A DNA stretch of 64,000 nucleotides, taken from Levilactobacillus senmaizukei DSM 21775 = NBRC 103853. GTDB lineage: Bacteria > Bacillota > Bacilli > Lactobacillales > Lactobacillaceae. The stretch is taken from positions 1-64,000 of the forward strand of contig NZ_BCWD01000002.1 in NCBI RefSeq assembly GCF_001592085.1, read 5' to 3'. Position 1 is the stretch's first letter. Every line of letters begins with the position of its first letter. The translations under genes and the position numbers were made by a program. The notes under the pieces are model-generated. The model saw only the letters and a list, made by a program, of their open reading frames with translations, had not been told where the DNA came from and did no database searches. Below are positions 38,027 to 46,368 of the stretch, piece by piece.

Positions 38027-39340
38027 CTATAGCAGGGAACTGAAAATCAAGTCGAGTAGGAACAAAAATCCTAACAGGTACACTGGCCAGGCAACGTGTT
38101 TCCCCTGTCCCAGTGCGAGTTTCATCACCGGATAGCAAACGAAACCGAATGCTAGTCCCGTGGAGATACTGTTGGTGAGTGGAATCAGCACAATGATTAG
38201 AAAGGCTGGGAACCACTCGGCGAAGTCGCTCATCTTAATATTGCCAATGGCTTGCATCATGATCGCCCCGGTAATAATAATCACGGGAGCAATCGCACCG
38301 GATGGCACGTAGGCCAACAGTGGTACGAAGACCAACGACAAGGCAAACATGATGGCGGCGGTCAGCGACATCAGGCCGGTCCGACCACCCGTCTCGATCC
38401 CAGAAGCACTTTCGGCGGCCGCCACGGTTGGGCTGGTCCCCAAGAAGCTAGAAAGGAACGTGGTTACGGAACTGCCTTCAAAGGTCTTCTTGAACTTTCG
38501 TTGGTCGGGCAGTAACCCTTGCAACAAGCCCATTGACTCAAATACCAGAATCATGGTCATCGAGAAAGCGGCCAAGATGAATGGGGTTGAGAGCCAACTG
38601 GAGAAGTCATTTTGAAAGACAATCTTGTGATATTGACCTAGCCGAGCCAGATCAACCGTTGGGGTGTCGGCATCCTTGATCCCAAAGAGGAAGGCCACCA
38701 GACTAGTCGCAATGATCCCAATGAAGAAGTTTCCTTTGACCTTGCGAATATACAAGATGAAGCTCAAGACCAGACCGAACAACGCCAGGAGCGTTGCGGG
38801 TTTGGTTAAATCACCCAACACAATCAGCGACGACTTCCCGGCAACGATTAACCCGGCTTTCTCCAGACCAATCTCCACCAGGAACAGGCCAATACCGGCC
38901 GTAATCCCACTCTTTAGCGATTCTGGAATCGCCTCCGAGAGCACCGTCGACGCCTTGGTAAAGGCAATCAACATATAAACAAAGCTGGCCACCGCAGCGA
39001 TCCCTAGCGCCTCACGCCAACTCAGGCCCATGTTCACGACAACGGTGTACGTGAAGAAGGCGTTCACACCCATCCCCGGCGTCAAGATGATTGGGGCATT
39101 GGCCCAAAAGGCCATGACCAAACAACCAATGATTGACGAGAAGATGGTCGCGAAGACACTCAAATCAGTGGGAATCCCAGCATCCTTTAAGATTAATGGG
39201 TTCACAATGATGATGTATGAGATGGCGAAGAAGCCAGTGACCCCTGCGATCAGTTCGTTGCGGACGACATCCTTATGTCGCAGTGCTTCTCCGAGCGTCA
39301 TTTTCTCCGCCCGTTCCACCTGCGCTTGTTGCTTATCCAT
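38027..39340 (-). CDS. NCS2 family purine permease (guanine/hypoxanthine type)
   Basis: A 437-residue permease with about 12-14 helices. Family blocks include the early I-I-V-N-P-L-I-L-K-D-A-G, then L-T-P-G-M-G-V-N-A-F-F, and G-T-S-P-T-V-A-A-A-E-S-A-S-G-I in the AzgA/PbuG-like subgroup, which imports adenine, guanine or hypoxanthine by proton symport. AGGGATTTTT precedes the ATG at 39340. It lies between NupC and the nucleoside hydrolase. I looked for a purine riboswitch in the leader and did not find one. Confidence 0.92.
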   Translation of the reverse strand: MDKQQAQVERAEKMTLGEALRHKDVVRNELIAGVTGFFAISYIIIVNPLILKDAGIPTDLSVFATIFSSIIGCLVMAFWANAPIILTPGMGVNAFFTYTVVVNMGLSWREALGIAAVASFVYMLIAFTKASTVLSEAIPESLKSGITAGIGLFLVEIGLEKAGLIVAGKSSLIVLGDLTKPATLLALFGLVLSFILYIRKVKGNFFIGIIATSLVAFLFGIKDADTPTVDLARLGQYHKIVFQNDFSSWLSTPFILAAFSMTMILVFESMGLLQGLLPDQRKFKKTFEGSSVTTFLSSFLGTSPTVAAAESASGIETGGRTGLMSLTAAIMFALSLVFVPLLAYVPSGAIAPVIIITGAIMMQAIGNIKMSDFAEWFPAFLIIVLIPLTNSISTGLAFGFVCYPVMKLALGQGKHVAWPVYLLGFLFLLDLIFSSLL

Positions 39341-39609
39341 AAAAATCCCTATCTTTCAGTACGCCAGCTATGACGCACATAGTTCACGGGCATTGCAATC
39401 GGAAGGTCTCATACTTCCGGCTGGGTTTCACTCTCATAGAAAGGTCGACACCCGTACGAACAGCTTACCACAAGCCACTAGAATCTGTCTTGCCTGACTT
39501 TGCTAATTTGTTGACTGCAGGTTGCTAGCCTTTGACTCACAGATCCAGGAGCCTTCGGCTCCGGTTGGCCAGTATGCGGCAATAGTGAAACTAGTCCGCA
39601 CTCCGGCTT
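39341..39609 (-). promoter_or_regulatory. Leader of the NCS2 permease gene
   Basis: On the minus strand the leader holds a hairpin GGAAG-tatgagac-CTTCC at about 39399-39419 and further short stems. It does not contain the conserved core of the guanine/adenine riboswitch. Possible regulatory function unproven. Confidence 0.3.
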
Positions 39610-39731
39610 CCGGGGCTGGAACGCTGTGGACACGACTTCAAGCTTCGTAAAAACCACGAATCTTGAAGGTCGGTCTTATTCTAAGGTGAGAAATTCCCTC
39701 CCCTAAGAATAATTTCACAGCTGAGCCCCGG
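39610..39731 (+). repeat. Structured dispersed repeat, copy 8 (forward)
   Basis: Arms CCGGGGCT and AGCCCCGG. The internal hairpins use other bases than most copies: ACTTCAAG/CTTGAAGGT and TTATTCT/AGAATAA, each still paired. Confidence 0.85.
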
Positions 39732-39965
39732 GTCCTCCGTACTCTAAATTCCATTCTCTAATTACGGTCGGTTAACTGGCAACACCAACCTCCTGCCATT
39801 TTGAATCACTCGGCAAACACGTTCACCAGAGCGACAAATACAGCATTGTATAGTTGATTCACCTGTCAATGAAGAGCATATGGTGCCCATAACCAGCGTC
39901 TAGAGAACCAGTACTACTGGGCTACCGCTATTTCACCAATAGCGATCCCTGTAAGGCGGAGGGCG

Positions 39966-40093
39966 GGCCAGATGGCGCTCAGTCGTGAAATTTTCCTTAT
40001 TCGAGTACTTTTCTCGGATTAGGAAAAGACTGGTCTCAGAGACCGCTCTTTGGCTCTGAGCCACGTCCACGACGTTCCAGCGCCAATCTGGCC
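39966..40093 (-). repeat. Structured dispersed repeat, copy 9 (reverse)
   Basis: Arms GGCCAGATGGCGCT and AGCGCCAATCTGGCC are complementary with one extra base. Internal hairpins are TTTTCCT/AGGAAAA and CTCAGAG/CTCTGAG, both compensated variants. A further hairpin GGAGCC/GGCTCC follows the right arm. Confidence 0.85.
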
Positions 40094-40165
40094 AACCGGA
40101 GCCGATGGCTCCGCACACAAGAAAATCAAAGGCTAAACCCAGTAAAAACTGGTTTTATTGACACA

Positions 40166-40197
40166 GATGGCCCAGAAGCAAATGCCTCTGGGCCATC
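40166..40197 (-). terminator. Hairpin terminator after nupC
   Basis: GATGGCCCAGA and TCTGGGCCATC arms around GGCATTTGCT, 38 bases after the stop; the U-tail is weak. Confidence 0.65.
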
Positions 40198-40234
40198 AAT
40201 TGTATAGAATCACTCACAATGAGCGACGATTAGA

Positions 40235-41488
40235 TTACCAAACGAAGAGCCCAACGATCCCGGCAGAAAGCAGGGAAACAAGGATCCCGGAAAGTAACAT
40301 GTAACCAACGTTCTTAGAGATTAATTCGTTGTTTTCACGGTCAACGATCCCCTTGAAACAACCAATGATCATCCCAGTAGTTGAGAAGTTAGCAAAGGAA
40401 GTTAAGAAGACAGTTAAGATGGCACGGTAGTGAGGTGAGAACGCGTTCGTGTTGATGGTTGAAGCAATCTTACCCATAACAACGAATTCGTTCGTGACTA
40501 ACTTAGTCCCCATGTATTGAGCAAAGCCGAATGCATCGTGGACGCTCAGACCCATTAACCATGCAAATGGGAACATAATGATACCCAAGATGTGTTCCAA
40601 TGATAACCAAGGGTGAACCAAGCCAAGCAACTTATCGATCAGGGCTGCCAAGGCAACGAAGGCGATAACGTTTGCGGCGATGATCAAGATTAAACGACCG
40701 GCACCAAGGATGGAGTCACCCAAGAATGAGAAGAATGGTTCGCGCTTGCCGTCGTCTTCGCCATCTTCAGCAGCAGCGGCGTTTGAGCCACCAACTTTAG
40801 CGATGGTATCTTCTTCAGCAGACACTTCAACCGGGTTCAACATGTTGGTAACGATGATGGCGTTCAAGATGTTAATTGGAACGGCCGTCAGAACAAATTG
40901 ACCTGGAACCATTTGGGTATATGCACCCAAGATAGAAGCGGTGATACATGACATTGACATCATAGCCAGCGTCAAGTTACGTTCCTTACGCATGCTCTTC
41001 AATTGTAATTGAGAAACGGCTAAGGCTTCAGTGTTACCTAAGAACATCATTTCAACAGAGAAGAATGATTCGAACTTAGGTTGACCAGTGATGAATGAAA
41101 GGCCACGACCAACCCACTTGATGATCCATGGCAATACCCCGATGTAAGTCAAGATATCGAACATTGGAACAACTAATAAGATTGGCAGCAATGAACTCGT
41201 AATGAAGTTCATGGTCTTAGCAGTACCACCGTAGTTAGGCGTTACCCAGTTAGGTAAGGCGAAGACGATCCCTTGGTAAGCCACTTGGACCAACCAGTTG
41301 AATCCGTCGGCAGCGCCTTGAACGATTTCACGACCGATACCGAAACTGGTGAAGAACCAGGCTAAGATTAAGTTAAGAACCAGAACGATAGCCGTAGACT
41401 TCCAGTTGATTTTCTTCTTGTTCTTTGAGAACAAGAAAGCGATTGCGAGGTAAACAATTACCCCTAAAATATTGACTGCGATTAGCAT
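40235..41488 (-). CDS. nupC: NupC-family concentrative nucleoside transporter
   Basis: A 417-residue CNT family transporter importing nucleosides with protons or sodium. Family blocks include F-E-S-F-F-S-V-E-M-M-F-L-G-N-T-E-A-L-A-V (substrate-binding hairpin), T-A-S-I-L-G-A-Y and the C-terminal F-A-N-F-S-T-T-G-M-I-I-G. The acidic insert E-D-G-E-D-D-G-K around residue 243 is a cytosolic loop. GAAAGAGG precedes the ATG at 41488. The next gene upstream is the phosphopentomutase homologue. Codon use is highly adapted, suggesting high expression. Confidence 0.94.
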   Translation of the reverse strand: MLIAVNILGVIVYLAIAFLFSKNKKKINWKSTAIVLVLNLILAWFFTSFGIGREIVQGAADGFNWLVQVAYQGIVFALPNWVTPNYGGTAKTMNFITSSLLPILLVVPMFDILTYIGVLPWIIKWVGRGLSFITGQPKFESFFSVEMMFLGNTEALAVSQLQLKSMRKERNLTLAMMSMSCITASILGAYTQMVPGQFVLTAVPINILNAIIVTNMLNPVEVSAEEDTIAKVGGSNAAAAEDGEDDGKREPFFSFLGDSILGAGRLILIIAANVIAFVALAALIDKLLGLVHPWLSLEHILGIIMFPFAWLMGLSVHDAFGFAQYMGTKLVTNEFVVMGKIASTINTNAFSPHYRAILTVFLTSFANFSTTGMIIGCFKGIVDRENNELISKNVGYMLLSGILVSLLSAGIVGLFVW

Positions 41489-41756
41489 TGGTCAAAATAC
41501 CTCTTTCCGATATTGTTTTGATGAATGACGCCAGTGTCATCCAAAAGTTGACTCGATGTTTCCTGCAGAAATTATGTACAGCATAACTTCTATATGTGAA
41601 CGAACAGCACCAGTTCTCGACAGGTCGTCAATCCAGCGGCAAGAAAAATGGCGAAAATCTATCAATAATGATTTGTCGCTGATTGCCTGACAACTCTACG
41701 TTGCGGTCCCTGGCTTGGTGCCCCTCACCTCCTTTCAAATGGTTGTTCATTCACGG

Positions 41757-42581
41757 TTACTGCGTGAGTTCATTTAAAAAACTATGTCCTGCGGCGCGGG
41801 CAGCCAAACCGTAATTTTCCAAAACGGTGGCGCCCACGTCAGCTAACGTGCGGCGAATGCCTAAGGCGTGTCCCCGTGGTCGTGACGATGATGCCACGAT
41901 CAAGGGAAGATACTCTCGCGTCGGTTGCATGGTCCCCACCGGGTCACTGGCCTGCGTCGCGGTGACGATTAACAAGTCGTTGGCTGCCATATCCTGAAGC
42001 ACCTGCCCCAGGTATTGGTCGGCCTGAATTAACGAATCGCCAAACGCCTGCACGTCGTGTTGCCGAGCCGCGAAGCGGAAATCTGGCAACATCACGTAGG
42101 TTAACCCGGTGTCGGGATGGTTCAATCGGTTAAAGAGTACGCGAAATGCCCCGCGATTGTCCCCCAACTGGAACCGTCGGGTGCGTCGCTGGGTTTGTAA
42201 GTAACTGAGAAACGGCCCAGCTACCGTGACTGGATAACCAGCCGCTGGCAGCGTATCCAGCACGCTCTCCGTGCGATAGGCCCCGGTATAGTCCCACATT
42301 TCTCGCAAGCCGGTCGCCGGATGATTCCCGGTCGCCTGCATGTGGAGTCGGCCAAAGAACCCCGTCGGTTGGTCAACCGGGGCAATGCCCGGCAATTCAT
42401 GACCAATCCGAATATTTCCTAAGCCTAACTCCTGAAATGTTGGAAGATTTAGCTGACCGGTCCAACCAGCGGCGACATGCCCGATGGTATCCGCCCCCAC
42501 AGATTGAAAGCGATTTGCTTCCGGCGCTTCCCCCAAACCTAACCCGGCAAAATCGATAACGAAAATGCGATGAAAGGCCAC
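41757..42581 (-). CDS. Degenerate phosphopentomutase (DeoB) homologue
   Basis: A 274-residue protein clearly related to DeoB (usual length about 390): it keeps the opening V-I-D-F-A-G-L-G, G-A-D-T-I-G-H-V, L-G-L-G-N-I, N-D-L-L-I-V-T-A and T-R-E-Y-L-P-L. But the metal and catalytic residues are replaced: A-D-H-G-N-D becomes A208-T-Q-A-S-D, T-D-H-T-R-E-Y becomes M-Q-P-T-R-E-Y, and the K-D-T-x-T-G-H-W-E phospho-threonine block becomes N-H-P-A-T-G-L-R-E. Part of the cap domain is missing. It is therefore probably not an active phosphopentomutase; a binding or regulatory role is possible. GTG start at 42581, nine bases after AAGGAG. It lies upstream of nupC. Confidence 0.8.
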   Translation of the reverse strand: MAFHRIFVIDFAGLGLGEAPEANRFQSVGADTIGHVAAGWTGQLNLPTFQELGLGNIRIGHELPGIAPVDQPTGFFGRLHMQATGNHPATGLREMWDYTGAYRTESVLDTLPAAGYPVTVAGPFLSYLQTQRRTRRFQLGDNRGAFRVLFNRLNHPDTGLTYVMLPDFRFAARQHDVQAFGDSLIQADQYLGQVLQDMAANDLLIVTATQASDPVGTMQPTREYLPLIVASSSRPRGHALGIRRTLADVGATVLENYGLAARAAGHSFLNELTQ

Positions 42582-42939
42582 TATTTCTCACTCCTTAGGT
42601 GAAATTCCTGTAAATTCTCCCCCGACGTTTTTTTGTCTAGTAATAATATACCTTTTCCCGCCAAGCCTGTAAATGGCCGATTTGCGAAAAGCGGAAATTC
42701 GTAATTTCCGAACATTGGCACCCTTAATTATTTCGATTGGCCCGTCCCAATCCCGGTTGCCGAACGTCCTCAAAAAGTTGATAAAAGGATTTACTAACAA
42801 CAATTTGTCCTGTTTTCAAAGATCAAAAGAAAGGCTGACCCCGTGGTACTTAGGGGATCTTGGTGTGTTTCAAAATCTAATCGTTACATAGCTAAAACTG
42901 GAAAAATCTAGTTGAACCGAACGACCAACTTCCTAAAAC
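42582..42939. other. Upstream region of the DeoB-like gene
   Basis: On the minus strand it holds the promoter region with an AT-rich -10 (TATATTATTA at about 42643-42652). It also contains the palindrome at 42692-42710. No other gene is supported. Confidence 0.4.
42692..42710. promoter_or_regulatory. Palindrome CGGAAATT-cgt-AATTTCCG, candidate operator
   Basis: Perfect 8-bp arms with a three-base centre, about 110 bp upstream of the DeoB-like start and 40 bp upstream of its likely -10. The symmetry fits a dimeric repressor or activator. Confidence 0.4.
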
Positions 42940-42983
42940 TAAAAAACGGGCTTCAAGTTTTTTGGAGAATACTTGAAGTCCGC
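42940..42983 (-). terminator. Terminator of the large structured RNA
   Basis: On the minus strand, CGGACTTCAAG and CTTGAAGCCCG arms are followed by TTTTTTAG: a textbook intrinsic terminator with no protein gene ending near it. Confidence 0.92.
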
Positions 42984-43527
42984 TAACTCTCGGAAAGGAG
43001 GTTGTGACGACTACTTAATTTCCGTTTCGAAATCATTTTAATACTTAATCGCCTCATTACTTTAATTTCCCAGCTGAGCTGTCACAGTCCAACTACAATC
43101 ATATGGTTTAATTTCTGACTGTCGTTTCAGCTTGTCACGTCGAATCTAAAACTTTAATCCCTTCATCATACCAACAAGACACGCTCCAACGATTCTTATT
43201 GAAATCTTCGCATGACCCTTGTTACCACAACATCCGAGCTCTAGCTAACGCCTGGAACTGTTCTCAAGTCTGTCAACATCGCGCTTTGACAAGCGCTAAA
43301 CTGAATTCCCTTATTCAATTGTCGATGGTGCTTGATTCAAATACTTTTAACACTGCCTGGAACTGCTAGAGTTCGTTAGAAGGTTTACCTTAGTTGCATT
43401 GAATCTTTCAGTATCTCGGAGTTACTCAGAAACTCTGACTCACGTTACCAAAACGGAAATCATAAATGTTCCTGTTGCTTAAGTTACCTTACCGATGTTA
43501 CTGTCACAACCTTTGATACCTTTCCAT
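42944..43527 (-). ncRNA. Large (~580 nt) structured non-coding RNA
   Basis: Minus-strand transcript predicted from about 43527 to the terminator at 42944. No frame longer than short fragments is open across it. Its ends pair: GGAAAGG (43525-43519) plus AGGTTGTGAC (43512-43503) match GTCACAACCTCCTTTCC (43008-42992) perfectly, with a six-base bulge. Inside, ATTTCCGTTT (43460-43451) pairs with AAACGGAAAT (43027-43018), and CTCTAGC (43371-43365) with GCTAGAG (43245-43239). Local hairpins include GCGCTT-GTCA-AAGCGC. The 11-mer CAGTTCCAGGC occurs twice (43365-43355, 43260-43250). Size and ornate fold recall the ROOL/GOLLD classes of large bacterial RNAs, but I cannot confirm membership. Confidence 0.78.
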
Positions 43528-43533
43528 GGCTTT

Positions 43534-43562
43534 ACTATAGCACTCGTTGTAAGCGTTTGCAA
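43534..43562 (-). promoter_or_regulatory. Promoter with overlapping cre site for the large RNA
   Basis: On the minus strand, -35 TTGCAA (43562-43557), 17-base spacer, -10 TATAGT (43539-43534). The -35 overlaps TGCAAACGCTTACA (43561-43548), a perfect match to the cre consensus TGNAANCGNTNNCA. A CcpA dimer bound here would block RNA polymerase, so the RNA should be repressed on preferred sugars. Confidence 0.85.
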
Positions 43563-43595
43563 TCAAAATGCGTAAATTTTCTTCCCTAATTAAAT

Positions 43596-43637
43596 AAAAA
43601 AATACTGCCAGTGATCAGCGACCACTAACAGCATTTC
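43596..43637 (-). terminator. Terminator downstream of the NAD(P)-binding gene
   Basis: AATGCTG...AGTGG and CACT...CAGTATT arms on the minus strand with a TTTTTTT tail. It ends transcription about 250 bases after the stop at 43887 and insulates the promoter of the large RNA. Confidence 0.85.
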
Positions 43638-43886
43638 CGCAAAGTATGAATCAATTCCAGGCAAATCCATGGGTTCTTGTTTGGAGGAAAGGTTCACAGA
43701 ATGAGCTCAGTAAATTGATTCCATATTAAGTAATTGGAGCAATGATTCATGCGGAGCTTTTACTCAACGCACACCCTAGTTATACCGCGAATCACGGCCC
43801 ATTGCACCCTTTTTGACCGCCTAAATTAGCCGGTCTGGTAACGAATGCCGGGCGCTAGGCGTTCCGCTCCGGAAAAAACTTTTAGC

Positions 43887-44525
43887 CTATTTCCAGACTG
43901 GCTTATCACCATCGGTGTTGGGCTTGTTAACGCCCAAGGATTCATGAATGGCTTGCGTTGGATTGGCCACCAGCTTCGTGACCAAGGCCGCAATCGACTT
44001 CCGTGAGACTTCGGTTCCCTTGAAGGCCTCACCCTTCTTAGTCGTTTCGTAGTCAATCTCATCATGATTGGATAACCAGGCCGGCCGGATGATCGTGTAG
44101 TCCAGGTCGGACCCTTCAATGGTCTTCGCTGCGGCGGCGTAAGTTTCAAGGTAGCCCCCGTCCAGCATCTGGTGATTCCACTTGCCGTAAGCCCCAGGGA
44201 CCTCATCGTAAATGCCTAACGTGGAAATCCAGATCAGGCGCTTCACACCGGTGGCATCCATGGCACTGACAACTGCCTTGGCTTCATCCTCAATCTTACC
44301 GGCCAGGTTGGCATAGACGACATCGATTCCGGCTAAGGCGGCCTTCAAGTCGTCGGCGTTGCCGGCATCACCATCGATCACCTTGACCCGGTCACTTGCC
44401 TTATCGGCTAACCGGTCGGCGTTGCGCAGGAATAACGTCAAATGGTTGTCGGGATTGGCCAACAGTTGGTCGGTTGCTAAACGAGCAATTTGCCCATGAG
44501 CACCTAATACTAATACGTTTGTCAT
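43887..44525 (-). CDS. NAD(P)-binding SDR/NmrA-like protein
   Basis: A 212-residue Rossmann protein. The N-terminal V-L-V-L-G-A-H-G-Q-I-A-R has the glycine pattern GxxGxxA/G of atypical short-chain dehydrogenases (NmrA/YwnB type). It then has V-I-D-G-D-A, D-V-V-Y-A-N-L-A-G and I-W-I-S-T-L-G-I-Y. There is no classic YxxxK at the usual place, and R-P-A-W-L-S matches the R-P-x-x-L block of these proteins. They commonly act as NAD(P)H sensors or reductases. The ATG at 44525 has only a weak AAAAAGAAAAGGGG upstream. It is monocistronic. Confidence 0.85.
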   Translation of the reverse strand: MTNVLVLGAHGQIARLATDQLLANPDNHLTLFLRNADRLADKASDRVKVIDGDAGNADDLKAALAGIDVVYANLAGKIEDEAKAVVSAMDATGVKRLIWISTLGIYDEVPGAYGKWNHQMLDGGYLETYAAAAKTIEGSDLDYTIIRPAWLSNHDEIDYETTKKGEAFKGTEVSRKSIAALVTKLVANPTQAIHESLGVNKPNTDGDKPVWK

Positions 44526-44671
44526 TGTACAGAACCCCTTTTCTTTTTATCTACGGTTATACTGTAACTCTGGCAATTACATTTAGCAAGCAAAGAGGTT
44601 TAAACTTTTTCGGCTACCGCAGGTAGCTGATTCTTTATCTATTGTCCCCCAATACTCCTCGGTCGCCTTGC
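44526..44671. other. Spacer between the NAD(P)-binding gene and repeat copy 10
   Basis: AT-rich promoter region of the minus-strand gene; no other supported feature. Confidence 0.35.
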
Positions 44672-44800
44672 GGCGCTTTCGGCGCTGGAACGCTGTGGAC
44701 ACGACTTCAAGCCTTGAAACCCGCAAGTCTTGAAGGTCGGCCTTATTCTAAGCCGCCCAGCCCGCGACTAAGAATAACCTCACAGCTGAGTGCCCGCGCC
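44672..44800 (+). repeat. Structured dispersed repeat, copy 10 (forward)
   Basis: Core GGCGCTGGAACGCTGTGGACA...CACAGCTGAGTGCC. The internal hairpins are ACTTCAAG/CTTGAAGGT and TTATTCTAAG/CTAAGAATAA. The outer arms are partly degraded (GGCGCT/AGTGCC with G-U pairs). Confidence 0.8.
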
Positions 44801-44867
44801 TCCAGGCTCCCCGTTTAATTCAAAAGCCAGTCCGACCTTGCCCAGTACCCGTGTCCCTTCATTCCGA

Positions 44868-44899
44868 CAAAAAGGCATCGACCAATTGGTCGATGCCTA
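44868..44899 (-). terminator. Intrinsic terminator of the 129-residue gene
   Basis: A perfect palindrome AGGCATCGACC/GGTCGATGCCT followed by TTTTTG on the minus strand. Confidence 0.92.
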
Positions 44900-44915
44900 T
44901 AAAACAAATATGCTA

Positions 44916-45305
44916 TTATTTCTTCTTCGGTCTTAGTTTCAGCCAAGCATAGCCGGCAATGCCCAGGAAGATTGCGCCAAATCGTAGAACAACGTCAATC
45001 CCCCAGTCGCTGAGTTTGTCCTTACCGTTCGACCGGCCACCGGCATCGGTCCCAAAGCTACCAGTGTTTTCACTGCTGATGTTGACCCGACGCGCCTCTT
45101 GGACTGGATTCTTGTTCGTCATGTCAATGTCCTTATAGTCGCTTTGACTCCAGTGGCTGTAGACCGTTGGGAAAAACCAAGCGTAACTAATGACCAGATA
45201 GACTGTCCACCAGGACCACTTGAAGCCCATGGACTGTGGATCGAGATTCATGACGATTAAGATCAAGATGAGTGGGATTAGCCCCTTTAAGTAAATCCGT
45301 TTCAT
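44916..45305 (-). CDS. Membrane protein of unknown function, 129 residues
   Basis: Three hydrophobic segments (residues 6-23, 29-48 and 103-121) with a polar, Ser/Gly/Asn-rich loop between 50 and 100. It ends in a basic tail K-L-R-P-K-K-K, so the C-terminus is probably cytosolic. The ATG at 45305 follows AAGGAGA. Monocistronic with its own terminator. Family not recognised. Confidence 0.65.
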   Translation of the reverse strand: MKRIYLKGLIPLILILIVMNLDPQSMGFKWSWWTVYLVISYAWFFPTVYSHWSQSDYKDIDMTNKNPVQEARRVNISSENTGSFGTDAGGRSNGKDKLSDWGIDVVLRFGAIFLGIAGYAWLKLRPKKK

Positions 45306-45335
45306 GTCGCTGTCTCCTTATTACAAGTTCAGTAA

Positions 45336-45365
45336 ATAAAAAGCATCAGCTTGTCAGCTGGTGCT
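45336..45365 (-). terminator. Intrinsic terminator of the 88-residue gene
   Basis: On the minus strand, GCACCAGCT and AGCTGATGC arms are followed by TTTTTATTT. Confidence 0.85.
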
Positions 45366-45373
45366 AGCTCTAA

Positions 45374-45640
45374 CTAGATTAACATAAGCGTGACGCCCTT
45401 GATGGGAGTCAGGCTATCGCCGAGGTCACCGAAAATCAATGGCTTCTTGAAGACCGCTTGGTCCAGTTCGACGAGGTTCGTTTTTTCAATCGTTAGATGA
45501 TAACGGCCATGCCGGTCCCGACGAAGTTCGTAGTTCACGAAACGTTGTTCGGGGGCGTAATTCGCGAAGTGCGCGGCATAATGGCCGAGCTGATGGGATA
45601 CAACTAGACGAATCCCGTTTTCATCTTCAAAGATATGCAA
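45374..45640 (-). CDS. Small hypothetical protein, 88 residues
   Basis: A soluble protein with alternating hydrophobic strands (I-R-L-V-V-S, F-V-N-Y-E-L-R, Y-H-L-T-I-E) and a C-terminal G-V-T-L-M-L-I. The start is TTG at 45640, nine bases after AGGAG. It has its own terminator. No family recognised. Confidence 0.6.
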   Translation of the reverse strand: MHIFEDENGIRLVVSHQLGHYAAHFANYAPEQRFVNYELRRDRHGRYHLTIEKTNLVELDQAVFKKPLIFGDLGDSLTPIKGVTLMLI

Positions 45641-45933
45641 AATTGTTCACTCCTATATTAATTAGAACTGCCGCTACCGGGCTAGTCACTTTCAGCCGCG
45701 GTAGCTGCGCTAAGTTCTTAAACCACTCAGCGTCGCTAACGCGTTCCTCTTTGTGTTCTGATTGTACCATACTTACTTAAAAAAATTTAGTAGGCGCCAA
45801 AACTCCCTTAAAATTCATAATGTTTTGACCAATAACTCTTGTTGTCAGCGAATAACAATGATTCAATATTAAGTAGACGGTTTTCAATAGCCTACGAGAT
45901 TGTATGGAAGTTGGTAGAGGTTGGCTCGCCTGC
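45641..45933. other. AT-rich intergenic region
   Basis: Promoter region of the 88-residue gene plus about 150 bp of AT-rich DNA; nothing more supported. Confidence 0.35.
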
Positions 45934-46056
45934 GGCGGCTAGGTTTCGCGCTGTGGGCACGCTTTAGAGCCAAAGGACGGTCTCTAAAGTCGGCCATGCT
46001 CTAAGTGGGAAAAATCCCCACTAAGACCATTGTCACTGCGCTTCACCTAGCCGCCT
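45934..46056 (+). repeat. Structured dispersed repeat, copy 11 (forward)
   Basis: Arms GGCGGCTAGGT and ACCTAGCCGCC are perfect. The internal hairpin CTTTAGAG/CTCTAAAG is a double-compensated variant; the second hairpin is CTAAGTGGG/CCCACTAAG. Confidence 0.85.
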
Positions 46057-46368
46057 CCGGCTTTTGATCGACCACTATGGTCACCAAAAGCCTTTAGCCA
46101 TCTACGTTAGCGGTCAATTTTACTAATATTATTTCACAAATCTCCACCTATTATAGAAATAATATTTACAGGCGAGTTAATCGTACCCCACCGATAAGGC
46201 ACAACCGCTATGATGAGAGCGACTCAACAGCGCGGAATAACCACTTAACTTTCCTGAGTAAGTAGGCACCCTGCCTGAGAACAAGTATTTACGCCCATTG
46301 GCGCAAACTGACAACTGATTGATTTGATTAATCAGTTGTCACTATAATTGAGACAACGACACAGGCAG
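46057..46368. other. Spacer between repeat copies 11 and 12
   Basis: AT-rich DNA, containing only a small inverted repeat TGACAACTGATTgatttgattAATCAGTTGTCA at 46309-46341, which may be a terminator or operator. No gene supported. Confidence 0.4.

Noticed and set aside
39341-39520. Guanine riboswitch before the NCS2 permease gene
   Set aside because: The conserved purine riboswitch core sequences are absent, although short stems exist.
41690-41745. AAAGGAGGTGAGG ribosome-site-like sequence between the DeoB-like gene and nupC, suggesting a small ORF
   Set aside because: Strong Shine-Dalgarno-like match, but no suitable start codon with a conserved-looking frame follows; the possible 37-codon TTG frame includes the site itself.
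42944-43527. GOLLD-type RNA in a prophage
   Set aside because: The size is below that of GOLLD and no phage genes are near; ROOL-like size is closer, but left unassigned.
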